Shown: positions 1 to 10,892, counted from the stretch's first letter. The stretch: DNA of 64,000 nucleotides from Deroplatys truncata (GCA_030765065.1 CM060990.1:411937198-412001197); one strand, 5' to 3'. Numbers and translations: made by a program. The notes: generated by a model from the letters alone, not told the origin.

Positions 1-1188
1 TTTATCTTGCTGGCTGAGATTAGTTGTGTTTCTGATGTGCATCTGTCGTTTGAATTTTGCAATTTTTTTGTCAATAGTTGCTTTGTTGTACCCATTATGT
101 ATTGCTGTGTCTACTATATGCTGGTATTCTAACTGGTATTCTTTTTTATTTAAGGGGGTATATACCAGTCTATGTGTTAGGCTGTTTAGTACTGCATGTT
201 TGTGTGTGGTTGGATTGAAACTCTTATTTTTTATGTAATTAGTAGAGTGTGTTGGCTTCCTGTATATGCCAAAGGTTAGGTTCTTTTGTTCTCTGATGAT
301 TTTTAGGTCTAAAAATGGTAGCATGCCTTCTTTTTCTATTTCTATGGTGAATTTTATTGATTGGTTCTGTAGGTTTAGTAAGGCTAAGGAGTCTTGTATG
401 AACCTATTAGGGACAACAGCGAAGATGTCGTCAACATTTCTGTGCCAAACTTTAAACATGTATGGAAAGGAAGTTGTTATGTGTATTTCTAAGTAGCTCA
501 TAAATAAATCTGCCAAGAAGGGTGAAAGTGGGTTGCCCATGGTTAGACCAGTTGGTTGTTGATAGAACTTCTTATTGAAACTAAAACAATTTTGTCCAAT
601 TGTTTTAGTTTCAATAAGAAGTTCTATCAACAACCAACTGGTCTAACCATGGGCAACCCACTTTCACCCTTCTTGGCAGATTTATTTATGAGCTACTTAG
701 AAATACACATAACAACTTCCTTTCCATACATGTTTAAAGTTTGGCACAGATATGTTGACGACATCTTCGCTGTTGTCCCTAATAGGTTCATACAAGACTC
801 CTTAGCCTTACTAAACCTACAGAACCAATCAATAAAATTCACCATAGAAATAGAAAAAGAAGGCATGCTACCATTTTTAGACCTAAAAATCATCAGAGAA
901 CAAAAGAACCTAACCTTTGGCATATACAGGAAGCCAACACACTCTACTAATTACATAAAAAATAAGAGTTTCAATCCAACCACACACAAACATGCAGTAC
1001 TAAACAGCCTAACACATAGACTGGTATATACCCCCTTAAATAAAAAAGAATACCAGTTAGAATACCAGCATATAGTAGACACAGCAATACATAATGGGTA
1101 CAACAAAGCAACTATTGACAAAAAAATTGCAAAATTCAAACGACAGATGCACATCAGAAACACAACTAATCTCAGCCAGCAAGATAAA
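1..1188. repeat. Near-perfect 1.19-kb palindrome
   Basis: Bases 1-591 are the reverse complement of 598-1188; paired positions sum to 1189, checked at the centre (583-591 with 598-606) and at the outer end (1-28 with 1161-1188). The unpaired centre is ttgtcc at 592-597. The only difference I noticed is at 438/751. Near-identity means the duplication is recent or kept alike by gene conversion. Both arms are Penelope reverse-transcriptase sequence. Confidence 0.92.
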
Positions 1189-1725
1189 GAACTAAAGTTC
1201 AAGAAATTCACATACCACCCAGGAACATTTCACAAATTTAAGAAGATTTTCATGAAACATAACATCAGCCAAGCTCCACAGAACAAATTTAACATAGAGA
1301 AATTACTTTGTAACAAGTTAAAAGACCCCATTCCACAAGACAAAAAAGCTGGAATCTATAAAATCAATTGTTCAGATTGCAATAAAGTATACATTGGTAA
1401 GACAAAAAGAAACTTAGAAACTAGGCTAAAGGAGCACATGAGATGTATTAAATACAAACAAATGGACAAATCTGCAGTTTCACACCATTTTTGGATCACT
1501 AATCACAACATCAAACCCAATATTACATTAGTCAAACCAGCCAAATTTGCAGCCGAATTAGATGCATGGGAGAAGATCACCATTCTAAAACACAACACAC
1601 ATCTAATGAATTTTGATTTGCCGCCACCAAATCCTCTCTGGAAGTACATTTCTCCACCACAAGATGCCACCACAGGATCCAGTCCAAAAAACGGAAACAC
1701 CAACAACACGGGCCAGTCGAGTTAA
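556..1725 (+). CDS. Penelope-like reverse transcriptase-GIY-YIG protein, 5'-truncated
   Basis: Open frame of 389 codons. Roughly the first 14 residues come from the antisense arm and are not PLE; real homology starts near residue 15. RT motif QQPTGLTMGNPLSPFLADL lies at about residues 25-43, the catalytic YVDD near residue 66, and a thumb region GMLPFLDLKI near residue 103. A GIY-YIG endonuclease follows: GIYKINCSDCNKVYIGK near residues 266-282, a conserved R in LETRLKEH, and a late E in the segment ELDAWEKITILKH. The fingers and the early RT motifs are missing, so this copy cannot make a full enzyme (family proteins are about 600-850 residues). The C-terminal half shows no internal stop, which fits a young insertion. 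Confidence 0.85.
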   Translation: MLIELLIETKTILSNCFSFNKKFYQQPTGLTMGNPLSPFLADLFMSYLEIHITTSFPYMFKVWHRYVDDIFAVVPNRFIQDSLALLNLQNQSIKFTIEIEKEGMLPFLDLKIIREQKNLTFGIYRKPTHSTNYIKNKSFNPTTHKHAVLNSLTHRLVYTPLNKKEYQLEYQHIVDTAIHNGYNKATIDKKIAKFKRQMHIRNTTNLSQQDKELKFKKFTYHPGTFHKFKKIFMKHNISQAPQNKFNIEKLLCNKLKDPIPQDKKAGIYKINCSDCNKVYIGKTKRNLETRLKEHMRCIKYKQMDKSAVSHHFWITNHNIKPNITLVKPAKFAAELDAWEKITILKHNTHLMNFDLPPPNPLWKYISPPQDATTGSSPKNGNTNNTGQSS

Positions 1726-1780
1726 CCTTCTGAGGATGGGAACAAAGGTTTCCCGAAACATGTTAAGTGAGTAAACTTAA
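1718..1780 (+). ncRNA. Hammerhead-like ribozyme motif in the PLE tail
   Basis: Right after the ORF the DNA reads ctgagga (1730-1736), a hairpin gggaa/ttccc (1738-1742 with 1750-1754), then gaaa (1755-1758) and catgtt. This is the hammerhead core order CUGANGA, stem II, GAAA, stem III, NUH. Stem III would be only two pairs closed on the palindrome acatgt, which would favour a dimer; stem I can form three pairs (1727-1729 with 1765-1767). One unpaired T at 1737 departs from the canonical core. Hammerhead motifs are known in Penelope-like elements. Activity is not established. Confidence 0.45.
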
Positions 1781-1854
1781 GTGATGTTAGTGTTACAATT
1801 TCGACTCACCTTTAAATAAATAATAACAGATATCGACACTAACTTACTAAAAGC

Positions 1855-1976
1855 AGAAGTTATTGAAACAAACATCTTGGACCATAAGGGTCAGATATTG
1901 CACATCATGAAGAGGAAAACAAAAGAGTGATAAATTTGTCTATTGCAGAATCTATGATGAATCTTGGTTTCCAGCA
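1855..1976 (+). mobile_element. Jockey-like LINE, 5' piece (left of hAT insertion)
   Basis: Translation shows NILDHKGQILHI followed, in another frame, by RVINLSIAESMMNL. This matches the end of the endonuclease domain and linker of the LINE at 55.9-58.6 kb (NGLSDHDGQLLKIN). The same element resumes at 5044 after the hAT insertion. The 5' part of the LINE is missing at the border with the Penelope element. Frame changes are present. Confidence 0.55.
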
Positions 1977-2083
1977 CTAATCACCAGGGTTAGGATTTTT
2001 AGGTGCAAATTTCAGATGAAAAAAGGAAGGGAAAAGGTGCTCAAATAAGGTGAAAAAAGGGACAATAAGGTGCTGGTTTATTT

Positions 2084-2751
2084 AAGGGGATGCACAACTG
2101 AAATTGCTATTTTCTAAACTATCCATTCAATTGGGCTGAAATTTTAACCACATGTCAGTCTTCTTTAGATATAATTGTTTCATCAATTTCAATCCAAAAT
2201 CTTAATTAGTTTTCAAGTTATTAATTTACAAAATATAAAATTATGGGTATATGCAAAATGCAACACATGATGCATTTTACAAAAAAAAAAAATTCTTAGT
2301 TTAAGAGAAAAAAAGCTTTGCAGTTTTGTATTTGCATTTTTTTTTCGTTTTTTTTTTGTATACGTTGTTATCTTAAAAAATTAGTAGCGCAAAAACTATT
2401 CATTACACAGAGAAACTATATGACAGTTTTTTATTTGGGTTTTTGAAATAAGCATAAAAAATGTCAATATGAATGGATGAAATCTACATCGTGTGGAACA
2501 TTTTGAATACGCAGAAATGCTGAAAATAAGAAATGCCTTAAAATGAAGTTTTTAAAAATATAAACAGCTAGCAACCAAATGCACAAGGGTATGTAAAAAG
2601 TCTTGTAACGATCCTGAAGCATTCGCTAGGTCAGAAATAAAACTGGATTCTAAAACTACAAGCAATGTAGAATTTTTTGGGAACATAATTATTTTTTTTT
2701 TTAGATTTATTTTTTTGAGATTTTGGGTTAATTTCAGTTGTGCATTCCCTT
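2084..2751. mobile_element. MITE nested in the hAT element
   Basis: A 21-base terminal inverted repeat with one mismatch flanks this segment (2084-2104 and 2731-2751; core gggratgcacaactgaaat). The left edge overlaps ttaa (2082-2085) and the right edge overlaps ttga (2750-2753), suggesting a degraded TTAA target duplication as in piggyBac- or Kolobok-type elements. There is no coding potential; the interior is A/T runs. Confidence 0.65.
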
Positions 2752-2825
2752 GAATAATTCAACGATTTCTCTTTCCTCTATTCTAATTTATTGAACTACA
2801 AACAAGTACATCAAATTATCACTCG

Positions 2826-4280
2826 TCAAAAGAAGGAAAACAACATGAAGCTGCTGTACTTCAAGACATTAAGCACCTCCACATTTTTAAAAGTAAGTCT
2901 ATGTCTATTAGGAGAAGAGAATGTCTTTGTAGACGCTAAAGCTTCTTTCAACATCCACAGAAACCAGTGGGGCAAACCTTGTAATCACTCGGAATGGCAA
3001 CTCAACAGATGTGGCGAATTCCTCATTGTCTGGATTCTTCTGAAGACTAGATTCAAGTTTGTCTTTGGCAAAGCCATCTAAACTGCTCCCTCACGGAAGT
3101 AAAAATATTCCATTGTTTTTCCTTTCCAGACCTTGTTCTTCCAATCATTTAATAGCTGCAGGCAGGTACTTGCAACTATGTACACAATATAGTTCTGTCT
3201 GCAAATTATGTATTTTCTCCGGTAACAGAAGTTGCTGTGTCTTGAAAATTGCACCTGCGTCTGATGGATCCAAAGAAAGCACAAACTCTTTAATTTTGTC
3301 AAAATTCTCACACAACAAAGCAGCACACTCAATCCAAGATCCCCAGCAAGTAATAACTGGGAAATTTGGAAGGGGTAGGCCAGTGATTTCCCTGTTAGTA
3401 AACAACATGGCTCAGAGCTTTCAGTAGAATCTTCTTCAAGGCAGAGATGAATTGATTTGTGATGTTGTATTCGTTTCTTATGGATTCACAAACCTTGTGA
3501 TGGGCATGAGCCAAGCATGTCACATGCTTCAAATTAGGAAATAAAGGTTTCAATTGGTTAACAGCTGAAACCATGTATGGAGCCTGGTGCGTAACCACAA
3601 GAAGTTTTTCAAACTCGATACCAGTAGGCCAGAGTTTTTGGCAGAAGCCCATAATGGATTGCATTACTGTACTGGCATTGGCTTTCTGCAACTCATACAT
3701 TTTCAACAACATGGGCTTAACTTTCTCCCCTGCTAAGGGAAAAACTAAAATGTTCAAAACATATCGTTCCATTGAGTCTATGGTTTCATCCACAATGATT
3801 CCCACATTGCGATCAGACACTTTCTCCTTGATTCTTTCTATGGTTTCTTGGTAAACAGGCTCCATGTAATTTTTTCTTAAAGTACTCTCATCGGGCATTG
3901 ACATCTTTGTGTATTTTTCAAGAAATCCCTTGAAGGCTGGATGGTTCATCTTACTGAGTGGAATTCCTGCTTGTGTAAGAGCTGCACACAAATCAATGTT
4001 TAATTCCTTTAAATTTTGGCTTTTTGAAGAACTGTTGAAACGCATTTCATAATAGAGGTTGCCGTGATTTGTTTGCTTGAAGAGTCTTGTTCATTTGATG
4101 ATTAGAGCTGGAAATGAGTTGTTTGTTGCAATCTCGCTGGTGTTTTTCATCTAACAAAATTCCTGAATCGCAAATAGTATATCGCATAACAGTTCCATCA
4201 GTGTCTATGAAATCTTGTTTGAATTCCTCAGCCAGAACAATAAATTGAGACTGGACACCTTTGGCATGGTAAAATCTAGT
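2826..4280 (-). pseudogene. hAT transposase remnant (CGGBP1-like family), copy A
   Basis: Broken transposase of the same family as the one at 17.5-19.1 kb. The N-terminal zinc-finger region starts near 4280 (MPKVSS, then FKQDFIDTDGTVMRY in another frame). The main open piece, 3395-4045, carries GIPLSKMNHPAFKGFLEKYT, the first catalytic Asp in IIVDETIDS, and LKHVTCLAHAHHKVCE. A further piece (3145-3408) has CWGSWIECAALLCENF. The C-terminal hAT dimerisation domain is open to a stop near 2826: APLVSVDVERSFSVYKDIL and RLTFKNVEVLNVLKY. The second catalytic Asp region reads LLVVTHQAPYMV, with H where copy B has D. At least three frame breaks make it non-functional. The vertebrate protein CGGBP1 is thought to derive from a related transposase. 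Confidence 0.8.
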
Positions 4281-5043
4281 ACTAGTACACTCGTTTGGAG
4301 AGCTAACACTAGTTCATTTGCTAACACAATACGACTGTCACACAACTCAATCTTGCGCCCATTCGCTGTCCACATTCTCTTATAACACTGTGACAATTAC
4401 CAGAATGTTCTCATTCATGCTGGAACTTCAGTCTCAGCGATTTCTAGTAGTTTCGAGCAGAACCCAGTCTTAATAATTCTCAGAACTGCGCGGGTGAGGT
4501 TACTGCCGTGTCTGCATGCCCAGCCTTTGCATCCACACAAACAGATGACGTCTCTCACAGTAACAAACTTGTATTCACGAAGAGCAAGCTACTGATTCTG
4601 GTGGGATAGAATCACTCATTGTCAATTGCATCACTGTGGGCTACTTTATAGCGGTAAAGCGAGAGAAAGAGGTTTTCATCGAACACACAATTATTTTCCA
4701 TTGTTGCGTGTGTGCTTTCAATTCCCGCGCAGCGTTTACTGAAAGAGGTAGGCTTACTATTCGCATGTACACAGCAAGCTGAGGAGACGTTAATTGAAAG
4801 TTAAAGAATAAATTGGAATGAAACTTAAAAGAAAAAAAAAGGGGGTTATGGGCATGGTTGGGGGAAAATGGGATGAAGGTGCCAAAAAGGGGTAAAGGTC
4901 CCAAAAAAGGGAAAAAGGTGCAAGAAAAAATGCCTCTTTTCGCAACTAGAAACAAAATTTCACACTGTGATATCTTTCTGCACAGCTTTAACTTACCCTA
5001 AGAAAAAAGGTGCGCACCTAAAAATCCTAACCCTGGTAATCAC

Positions 5044-7360
5044 ACATTTAAATAAAGAAACATGGGGGGGGGGAATACGAAATGCAGAAACAGTAGATGA
5101 TAAATGTCTAGAATTTCAAAACATTTTAAATGTTCATATTGATGTTCTTTTTCCATATAAAAAGTGTAAAATCGTTGACCATCAGTTAGATAAATTAAGT
5201 TGGATTACAAAAGGCATAGCTGTTTCCAAAAAAAAGCCTTCAAGTACTAACAGATATGGAAAGAACTTCAACTTGTCCAAATTTAAAAAATTATGATAAA
5301 AAGTACAGACAAATTTACATGGACATAGTAAAAAATGCAAAACTGTTGTATAACAATAAAGTTATTGCAAACTCCAAAAATAAGGCTAAAGCAGCTTGGA
5401 GCTTAGTTAATAAAGTAAGGGGTAATTCCACAAAATCAGTAGGCATCATGCATATAAACTCAGAGGGGAAACTATTGAGGACCCCAAAGAAATAGCTGAA
5501 TGTTTCAACCTATACTATACAAATATGATTAGTAGCTCAGTAAAAAATAAACAACAAAGAAGGCTAAGCGAATTTAGGAGTAAATTTTATAACACAAACA
5601 CACTATTTTTAAGACCTACAGAGAAAAATGAATTAGCTAAAATAATTGACTCATTAAATCCAGGTATGTCTACGGGATTGGATAATATAACAAGTAACAT
5701 TCTGAAAAAATGTAAAAATATTATACTAGAACCATTATTAGATATAGATAATTCCTCTCTGGCAGAAGGTACCTTCCCCTTTAGTTTAAAGAAGGGTAAA
5801 ATAATACCATTATATAAAAAGGATAATCCTGAAGACATAAACAATTACCACCTCATTGCCATTGCATCTGCACTATCTAAAATCTTAGAGAAAGTGTTTC
5901 TAAATACACTATTAAATTTTATTAATAAACATAAAATACTAACTGATGTACAGTGTGGTATAAGTCGACAAAGGATGCAATAACAAAAGACATTAAATAG
6001 TGTTGTTAATAAACTGAATAATAGAGAGAGGGCTGTACGACTCTTTCTTGATCTCTCTAAGGCATTCGGTTGATCAACAGTTATTACTAGGTAAGTTAGA
6101 AAGCTATGGAATTACAGGAATTGCTGGTAAATGGATAGAGTCATTTTAGATAGAGAGAAAACAAGGAAAAATCATCACTCAGTAGGGAGGGTAACATAGA
6201 ATCTCATATATCCTCTTTACAGACCACCAAGAATGGAGTACCGCAAGGTTCAATTCTTGAACCTATATTAATTTTATTGTATTGAACCTGTATTATTTTT
6301 ATTGTATATAAACGATTTAAATGTTCATCTTAAAAATACAGGGTACTGAAGTCACACTTTATGCTGATGATACCACTATTCTCGTTTCAGAGGAAACTAA
6401 GCAGCAACTTGATAATATATGTAAAGAGGTACTACTAAACCTGGAAAATTATTTTCACATCCACAATCTCAGTCCAACAGTTAGTAAGACAAACTATTTA
6501 CTATTTGGACTAAATAGAAATAATCACAGCGTGAAGGTCTAAAACTGGTTTATAATAGTCAAACTATATCCAGAGTTCAAAATACAACGTTTTTAGACAT
6601 TCATATTGACGATAATCTTTCATGTCAAAACCATATTAGTGTAATTTATTCTAAACTTAATAAGGCCATATTTCTGCTACATTAACTCATCAACGTGTTA
6701 CCTATACAAATGGTTCATACAGTGTACTTTGCATTATTTCACTCACATTTAGAATGTGGGGCAATGTTATAGGGATCTTTATCAAAAACGTACTTCATGC
6801 AGATCTTTCTACTACAGAAAAGAGCAGTAAGAGTTCTAGCCAGAATAAATAGTTATGAATCTTGTAGACCGTAGTTTAAATAGTTTAAAATTCTGCCACT
6901 ATTTTGTGTATATATATAACTTACGTTATTATGTATGCTAAAAAGTCTAGTGAAACCCCTCAACTAAACAAAGATGTACACAGACATTTTACTCAAAGTC
7001 AAATTGACTTTTTTATGAACTCATACAGGGGTATTTTTGGAAATAAAAAATATCATCCATGCAGGTTCTAAATTCTTTAACTCACTGTCAAACGGATTTA
7101 AAGAGAATATATGATATAAATCATTTTAAAAAGGCACTCAAAAAGCATTTATTAATGCACTGCTTTTATAACTCGCAAGAGTTTTTAAATCACAGCACAA
7201 ATTTTCTTCAATATGCTAACTTGGTTGCATCTATATCCTATAGCTCTTGTTATTCTTGTGTGTTAATAATTATAATTTATATAAGTAATAAGTATTCTGT
7301 ATATATAATTTATTTTTACGATTTGCATTGTACTTAGTTATGATAGCTACTATTAGCTTG

Positions 7361-7444
<84 letters not shown>

Positions 7445-7545
7445 GCTTGCTTCTGTTGTATTATTGTAATTAACACTTTGATATGATCTACAATAACACT
7501 GTTTTACTCTGTATATTGTATGATTGAAAATAAATAAAATAGAAA
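5044..7545 (+). mobile_element. Jockey-like LINE, 3' piece (RT and tail)
   Basis: Continuation of the LINE split by the hAT. Pieces in order: linker DHQLDKLSWITKGI (near 5170-5215); RT fingers LNPGMSTGLDNITSNIL and GKIIPLYKKDNPEDINNY (5525-5983); FLDLSKAF with a frame change (near 6040-6070); GVPQGSILEPIL (near 6235); the catalytic YADD box in VTLYADDTTILVSEE (near 6350-6390); and a C-terminal segment around 7059-7200. A (TAA)n run sits in the tail, and the element ends near 7545 in an A-rich stretch. Multiple stops and frameshifts make it an old, dead copy. Confidence 0.8.
7361..7441. repeat. (TAA)n microsatellite
   Basis: About 27 uninterrupted copies of the trinucleotide taa/ata in the 3' tail region of the LINE. 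It lies roughly 100 bases before the A-rich end, so it probably grew within the 3' untranslated region rather than being the tail itself. Confidence 0.95.
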
Positions 7546-7792
7546 TAAAGCATAAGAATTTCTACAGCCTTATCCAGAAGAAAATTCACAACTAAATACT
7601 GTTTTAACAAAGATAGTGGAAAAGTATTGGTTTGTCAGGCCGGCTTATTTTCTGACTCTGATTTCTCCAAATCATTCATATGCAAAATGTTGTTTAAAAG
7701 GAATAAGCACAATTTCAATAGATCAAAGAGGGTGGCACAAAGCAGCAGTAGCAAAATCAGATGCTGCAAAACAAAGAATTAGATCTCATATC

Positions 7793-8200
7793 CAGTGGCG
7801 GTTCTTGGGTGATCGCATACTCGCAAATGCACACCCACTAATTTTTCCCTATATGTGAATATGCATTTGCCTCTATAGGTATGTATACAAGAAGGGCAAA
7901 TGTCAAACTTTCTTCTGTATGAAGAGGTTATTTAAACTCCCCGCGCCTTCTTTGCCAAACGCCAGTGCATTTGGTCAACAAGCTGTAGAGACGCACAAAT
8001 GAGATTTTGCGACTGGCGAAGGAAACTTTAGGGCGAGAGGTCGCGGGGAGCGGGGCAACGCTATTATTTGAAAGTATGGCGAGTTAACGCAGTGTAATCG
8101 ACAAGCCCAAGAGATGTGATTGCTATGGCGCAAGCGCACTGCGTTCCCATACAATTTCGCTACGACCATTTCCCTCGCTGTTGTCTAGCAGAAGTTGTGA
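7793..8200 (+). mobile_element. Possible hAT 5' terminus
   Basis: Starts cagtggcggttcttgg, which has the form of hAT ends in insects, and is followed by a GC-rich stretch (7940-8180) resembling the promoter and 5' region of such elements. I found no matching right end and no transposase. 7550-7792 holds an open 80-codon frame without a recognisable domain. Confidence 0.35.
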
Positions 8201-8875
8201 TCAACCTGCTCCACACTTAGCCAACTTTACGTTTCTAAGTACAATCTAGCCATTTCACATTAGGTGAGGAAGGATTCAGAGAAATAGTATCTGTCTTTAC
8301 GAGTTAAATCTTACAAAAATGTATATGTTGAAGCATGTGAAAATCTCAGCATTACTTCTGAGAAATTATCAATTTATCAAAATATATTTAATAAGAAATT
8401 AAGCTATCTTTGCCTATGCTAAGAATGATATGTGCAATACTCGTTATGGGTTTTTTCACATGAATGCAACAGATAAATTCACCATCCAGATCAGGATGCT
8501 CATACTGAATGGAAATTTTTAACCAGGACTATGAAAGATGGAAGACACTTCTGGAAACTCATTTAGCTAAATTTGATCTGGAAGCTGTTTCCTAATGAGT
8601 AAAGATCAATGCTAAAGCATTATTTTACTGACAAGTATGTACATATGTGATGCTTCTACATGCTGTGGAGCACCTTGATATCTCTGTAACAATCATATGC
8701 TTGAGCCAGTCACACTCAAAATTCGGTGCAACTACATTCATGAATCAACAGAGAAAAGTACAAAACTGCTTGACATGTTTGATGTATCAGCATGGTTCCT
8801 ATTGTTACATGACAAATAAAAAACACTGTGTCACTGAAATTCAACAGGAGGATATACTGAATTTCTGAGATGCCA
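8201..8875. other. No recognisable feature
   Basis: AT-rich sequence. The short open frames have no motif I recognise and nothing points to a gene or repeat. Confidence 0.5.
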
Positions 8876-8879
8876 TATA

Positions 8880-9386
8880 CAGGTTGGACCATTTAAGTTG
8901 AGACTGTACTTCTCCAAAGCTAAGCATTGTAGAAAAAAATGTCTTTAATAAAATTTGCTTGATATTATGGAGCAAAGTAAATGCCATTAGTCGGGTTTTG
9001 TTTGGGGGACGTTATGATAGTGATTTTAGGGTCAATTTAATTTTTTGAATGGGAATCTACAATTAGGGTCAAATTAAATTGACTCTAAAATGACCATCAC
9101 AACATCCTCCAAATAAAACATGACTAATGGCATTTACTTTCCCCCATAATATCAAGCAGCTTTTATTCAAAACATTTCTTTCTACAATGCTTAGTTTTGG
9201 GGATACTGTACAGCAGTGGTGGCAAAAATGGGACTCACAAGGCAGTGTGACTCGCATGCACCACTCCTTTTCTAGCTGTCTATTCGTTTGTTTTCCAGAT
9301 GCTGCTGAATGGTGTAGTGCATGTTGCAAATTTGACGACTTGAGGGAAAAAGGCAGTTGTAGTCTCAACTTAGATGGTCCATCCTG
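8880..9386. mobile_element. Foldback MITE with TA-rich flanks
   Basis: Left end cagg(t)tggaccatttaagttgagact (8880-) and right end, reversed, caggatggaccatctaagttgagact (to 9386) match closely, with tata on both outer sides. The interior is also inverted: 8915-9045 pairs with 9075-9205 at high but imperfect identity, so the element could fold into one long hairpin. A smaller hAT MITE interrupts the right arm at about 9214-9350. No coding capacity. The TA flank suggests Tc1/mariner mobilisation. Confidence 0.75.
9214..9350. mobile_element. Small hAT MITE (copy 1) inside the foldback
   Basis: Starts cagtggtggcaaaaatggga and shares its body (gctgctgartgrtgyagtgc) with the 138-base element at 44176-44313. 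Its right terminus is eroded. The base order across it (ctgtacag before, gttgtag after) fits an 8-base target duplication of the foldback arm. Confidence 0.7.
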
Positions 9387-9485
9387 TATAAATAACTGAA
9401 AAGTTGAACGGTAATGGAAATATTGTGAACTGGCTCAAGAAGACTTGGTTTCAGAATCAGAAAGAGGACTATGAACATATTTATT

Positions 9486-10505
9486 TTAACCTTCGTCATA
9501 CCAAGTGGAGTGCAAATGCACCCAAAGTAAACTAATTTTGCTGTATAATTGTTGCAAGGAAAGCTGGAGGCTTGTAGCTCCATGACATTGTTTGTAAACC
9601 CTTGTAATACAACTATGGCAAACTTGTTCTTAAAATTTAAATATTTAACAGCAGCATAGAATTACAATAGCTGATGGCGTACATATGCACCCCACTTAGT
9701 GTTCTGTGCAACTATCTTGATATTATAACACAATTTTGAATTAGCCATTTGTATCTGCTATGTTTATTTATTATGTTGGTGTAACTTAATGTTAGAATTT
9801 ATCAGTATTTATATAACCCATTGTTGAGCCTATGGAAAACTAAGAATCCCCAACTCAAAGGTTTGGTGCATGGCTTAAAGAACAAAGTTTCTCTTAGAAT
9901 TAGGGCAGAAACCTTATGTTAAAGTGAGAATGATGAATGCTGTTAGATTATCATCAAATATAAGAACAGCAATGAAAGAATTGTCTGGGGAAGAAATTAG
10001 TTTGACTTAAATAACCCCAACCTAAAGGCCAACAAGTCCCCATTGGACTATGCAAGTATTGTTCCAGAAAGCAAGACAAAGTGCAGGACAAAATGTGAAA
10101 AGAGCTTGTCATTCATATGTAATGATGATTCAGTGAACAAGACTGTGAAGACTTATAGCAATTGTGCTGCCTGAACTTAAGTCTTAACTTGAGATTGATT
10201 TTTCATGAAAACAGGATTGTTCCATTCCATTTGCATCCTTGTGTTTGATTTTATTTTATGTATATGAACTGGTTTGAGTCAGTTTAGAACATCATAACCC
10301 CTTTTATTATTTTGCAATAATTACACCGATAGAAAGCACTAAAATTCAAAATTTAAAACATTTAAAATGTTCAAATTCTTTCAATTAGCAACGTCATAAA
10401 TAACTGTATGCATTCAAACAGATTTGTTTGAATGTAGTACAGTAGGAACACTGTAATGTTATGTTTTTCTTTTGGGGTGTACTTGTACCCCAGCTGGTAT
10501 TCCAT
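9486..10505. mobile_element. piggyBac-like remnant
   Basis: The left side reads ttaa (9486-9489), then ccttcgtcataccaagtgga and gtgcaaatgcaccc. At 10470-10505 an inverted match (ggggtgtacttgtacccc, ctggtatt) is present, and a further subterminal copy lies near 9670-9700. TTAA followed by CCTT and palindromic GTGCAAATGCACC blocks is the piggyBac style. A cysteine-rich frame near 10050-10150 (KTKCRTKCEKS) might be the C-terminal zinc domain, but this is weak. The outer right end is lost. Confidence 0.45.
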
Positions 10506-10892
10506 TCAGCAGCAGCAATTTATTTAGTGCTAAGTCTATTACATAATGGAGTCTATGGGAAATGGCCTGGACCACTTATGCCATTGCCATCCAGTGATTA
10601 CAGTTTATTTTACAGTTTTCTCTTCTCTGTATACTTTTCAGTTACCTCCTATTTACAGTAATGAGATTATCAAATTAAGTTTTGTCGAAGACCATTTCCA
10701 TTTCATCCATATTCCATGTATAATTCCGATTTCTAGTATGGCGAAGGCTATATACTGCAGCAGCAATGCTAAAGAATTTTAAAGATACAAAATGCCCCTA
10801 AGGCTAAAACTAAACTACAAGATTCCTTTAGACCTCAAACTTTTTATTCCTCTCCAGTTGCTATTAAGAAAGAAAAGTTTAAAGGATCTCCT

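Larger units (their letters stand above)
1..1850 (+). mobile_element. Penelope-like element (PLE) with inverted 5' copy
   Basis: A Penelope-like retroelement, the class that encodes a telomerase-related reverse transcriptase joined to a GIY-YIG endonuclease. The sense part runs from about 598 to about 1850; bases 1-591 are the same element in antisense, joined at a six-base centre. The sense copy is 5'-truncated in the RT domain. Inverted and tandem partial copies are typical of this class and are usually explained by template switching during reverse transcription. A hammerhead-like motif follows the stop codon. The right border with the neighbouring LINE is not sharp; I place it near 1850. 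The left arm runs off the window, so the inverted part is longer than seen. Confidence 0.85.
1985..5035 (-). mobile_element. hAT element (family 1, copy A) with TIRs and 8-bp TSD
   Basis: The left end cagggttaggatttttaggt (1985-) is repeated inverted at the right end, finishing at 5035. The flanking eight bases are ctaatcac (1977-1984) and gtaatcac (5036-5043), a 7/8 match and the hallmark hAT target duplication. The transposase remnant lies on the minus strand. The insertion split a LINE, and a MITE later inserted at 2086-2749. Length is 3051 bases including the MITE. Confidence 0.85.

Noticed and set aside
26-496. Two plus-strand open frames in the first 500 bases
   Set aside because: They are the antisense of Penelope RT sequence in the left palindrome arm and duplicate shadows at 693-1211.
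7270-7476. Open frame with a poly-leucine run
   Set aside because: Translation of the antisense of the (TAA)n microsatellite.
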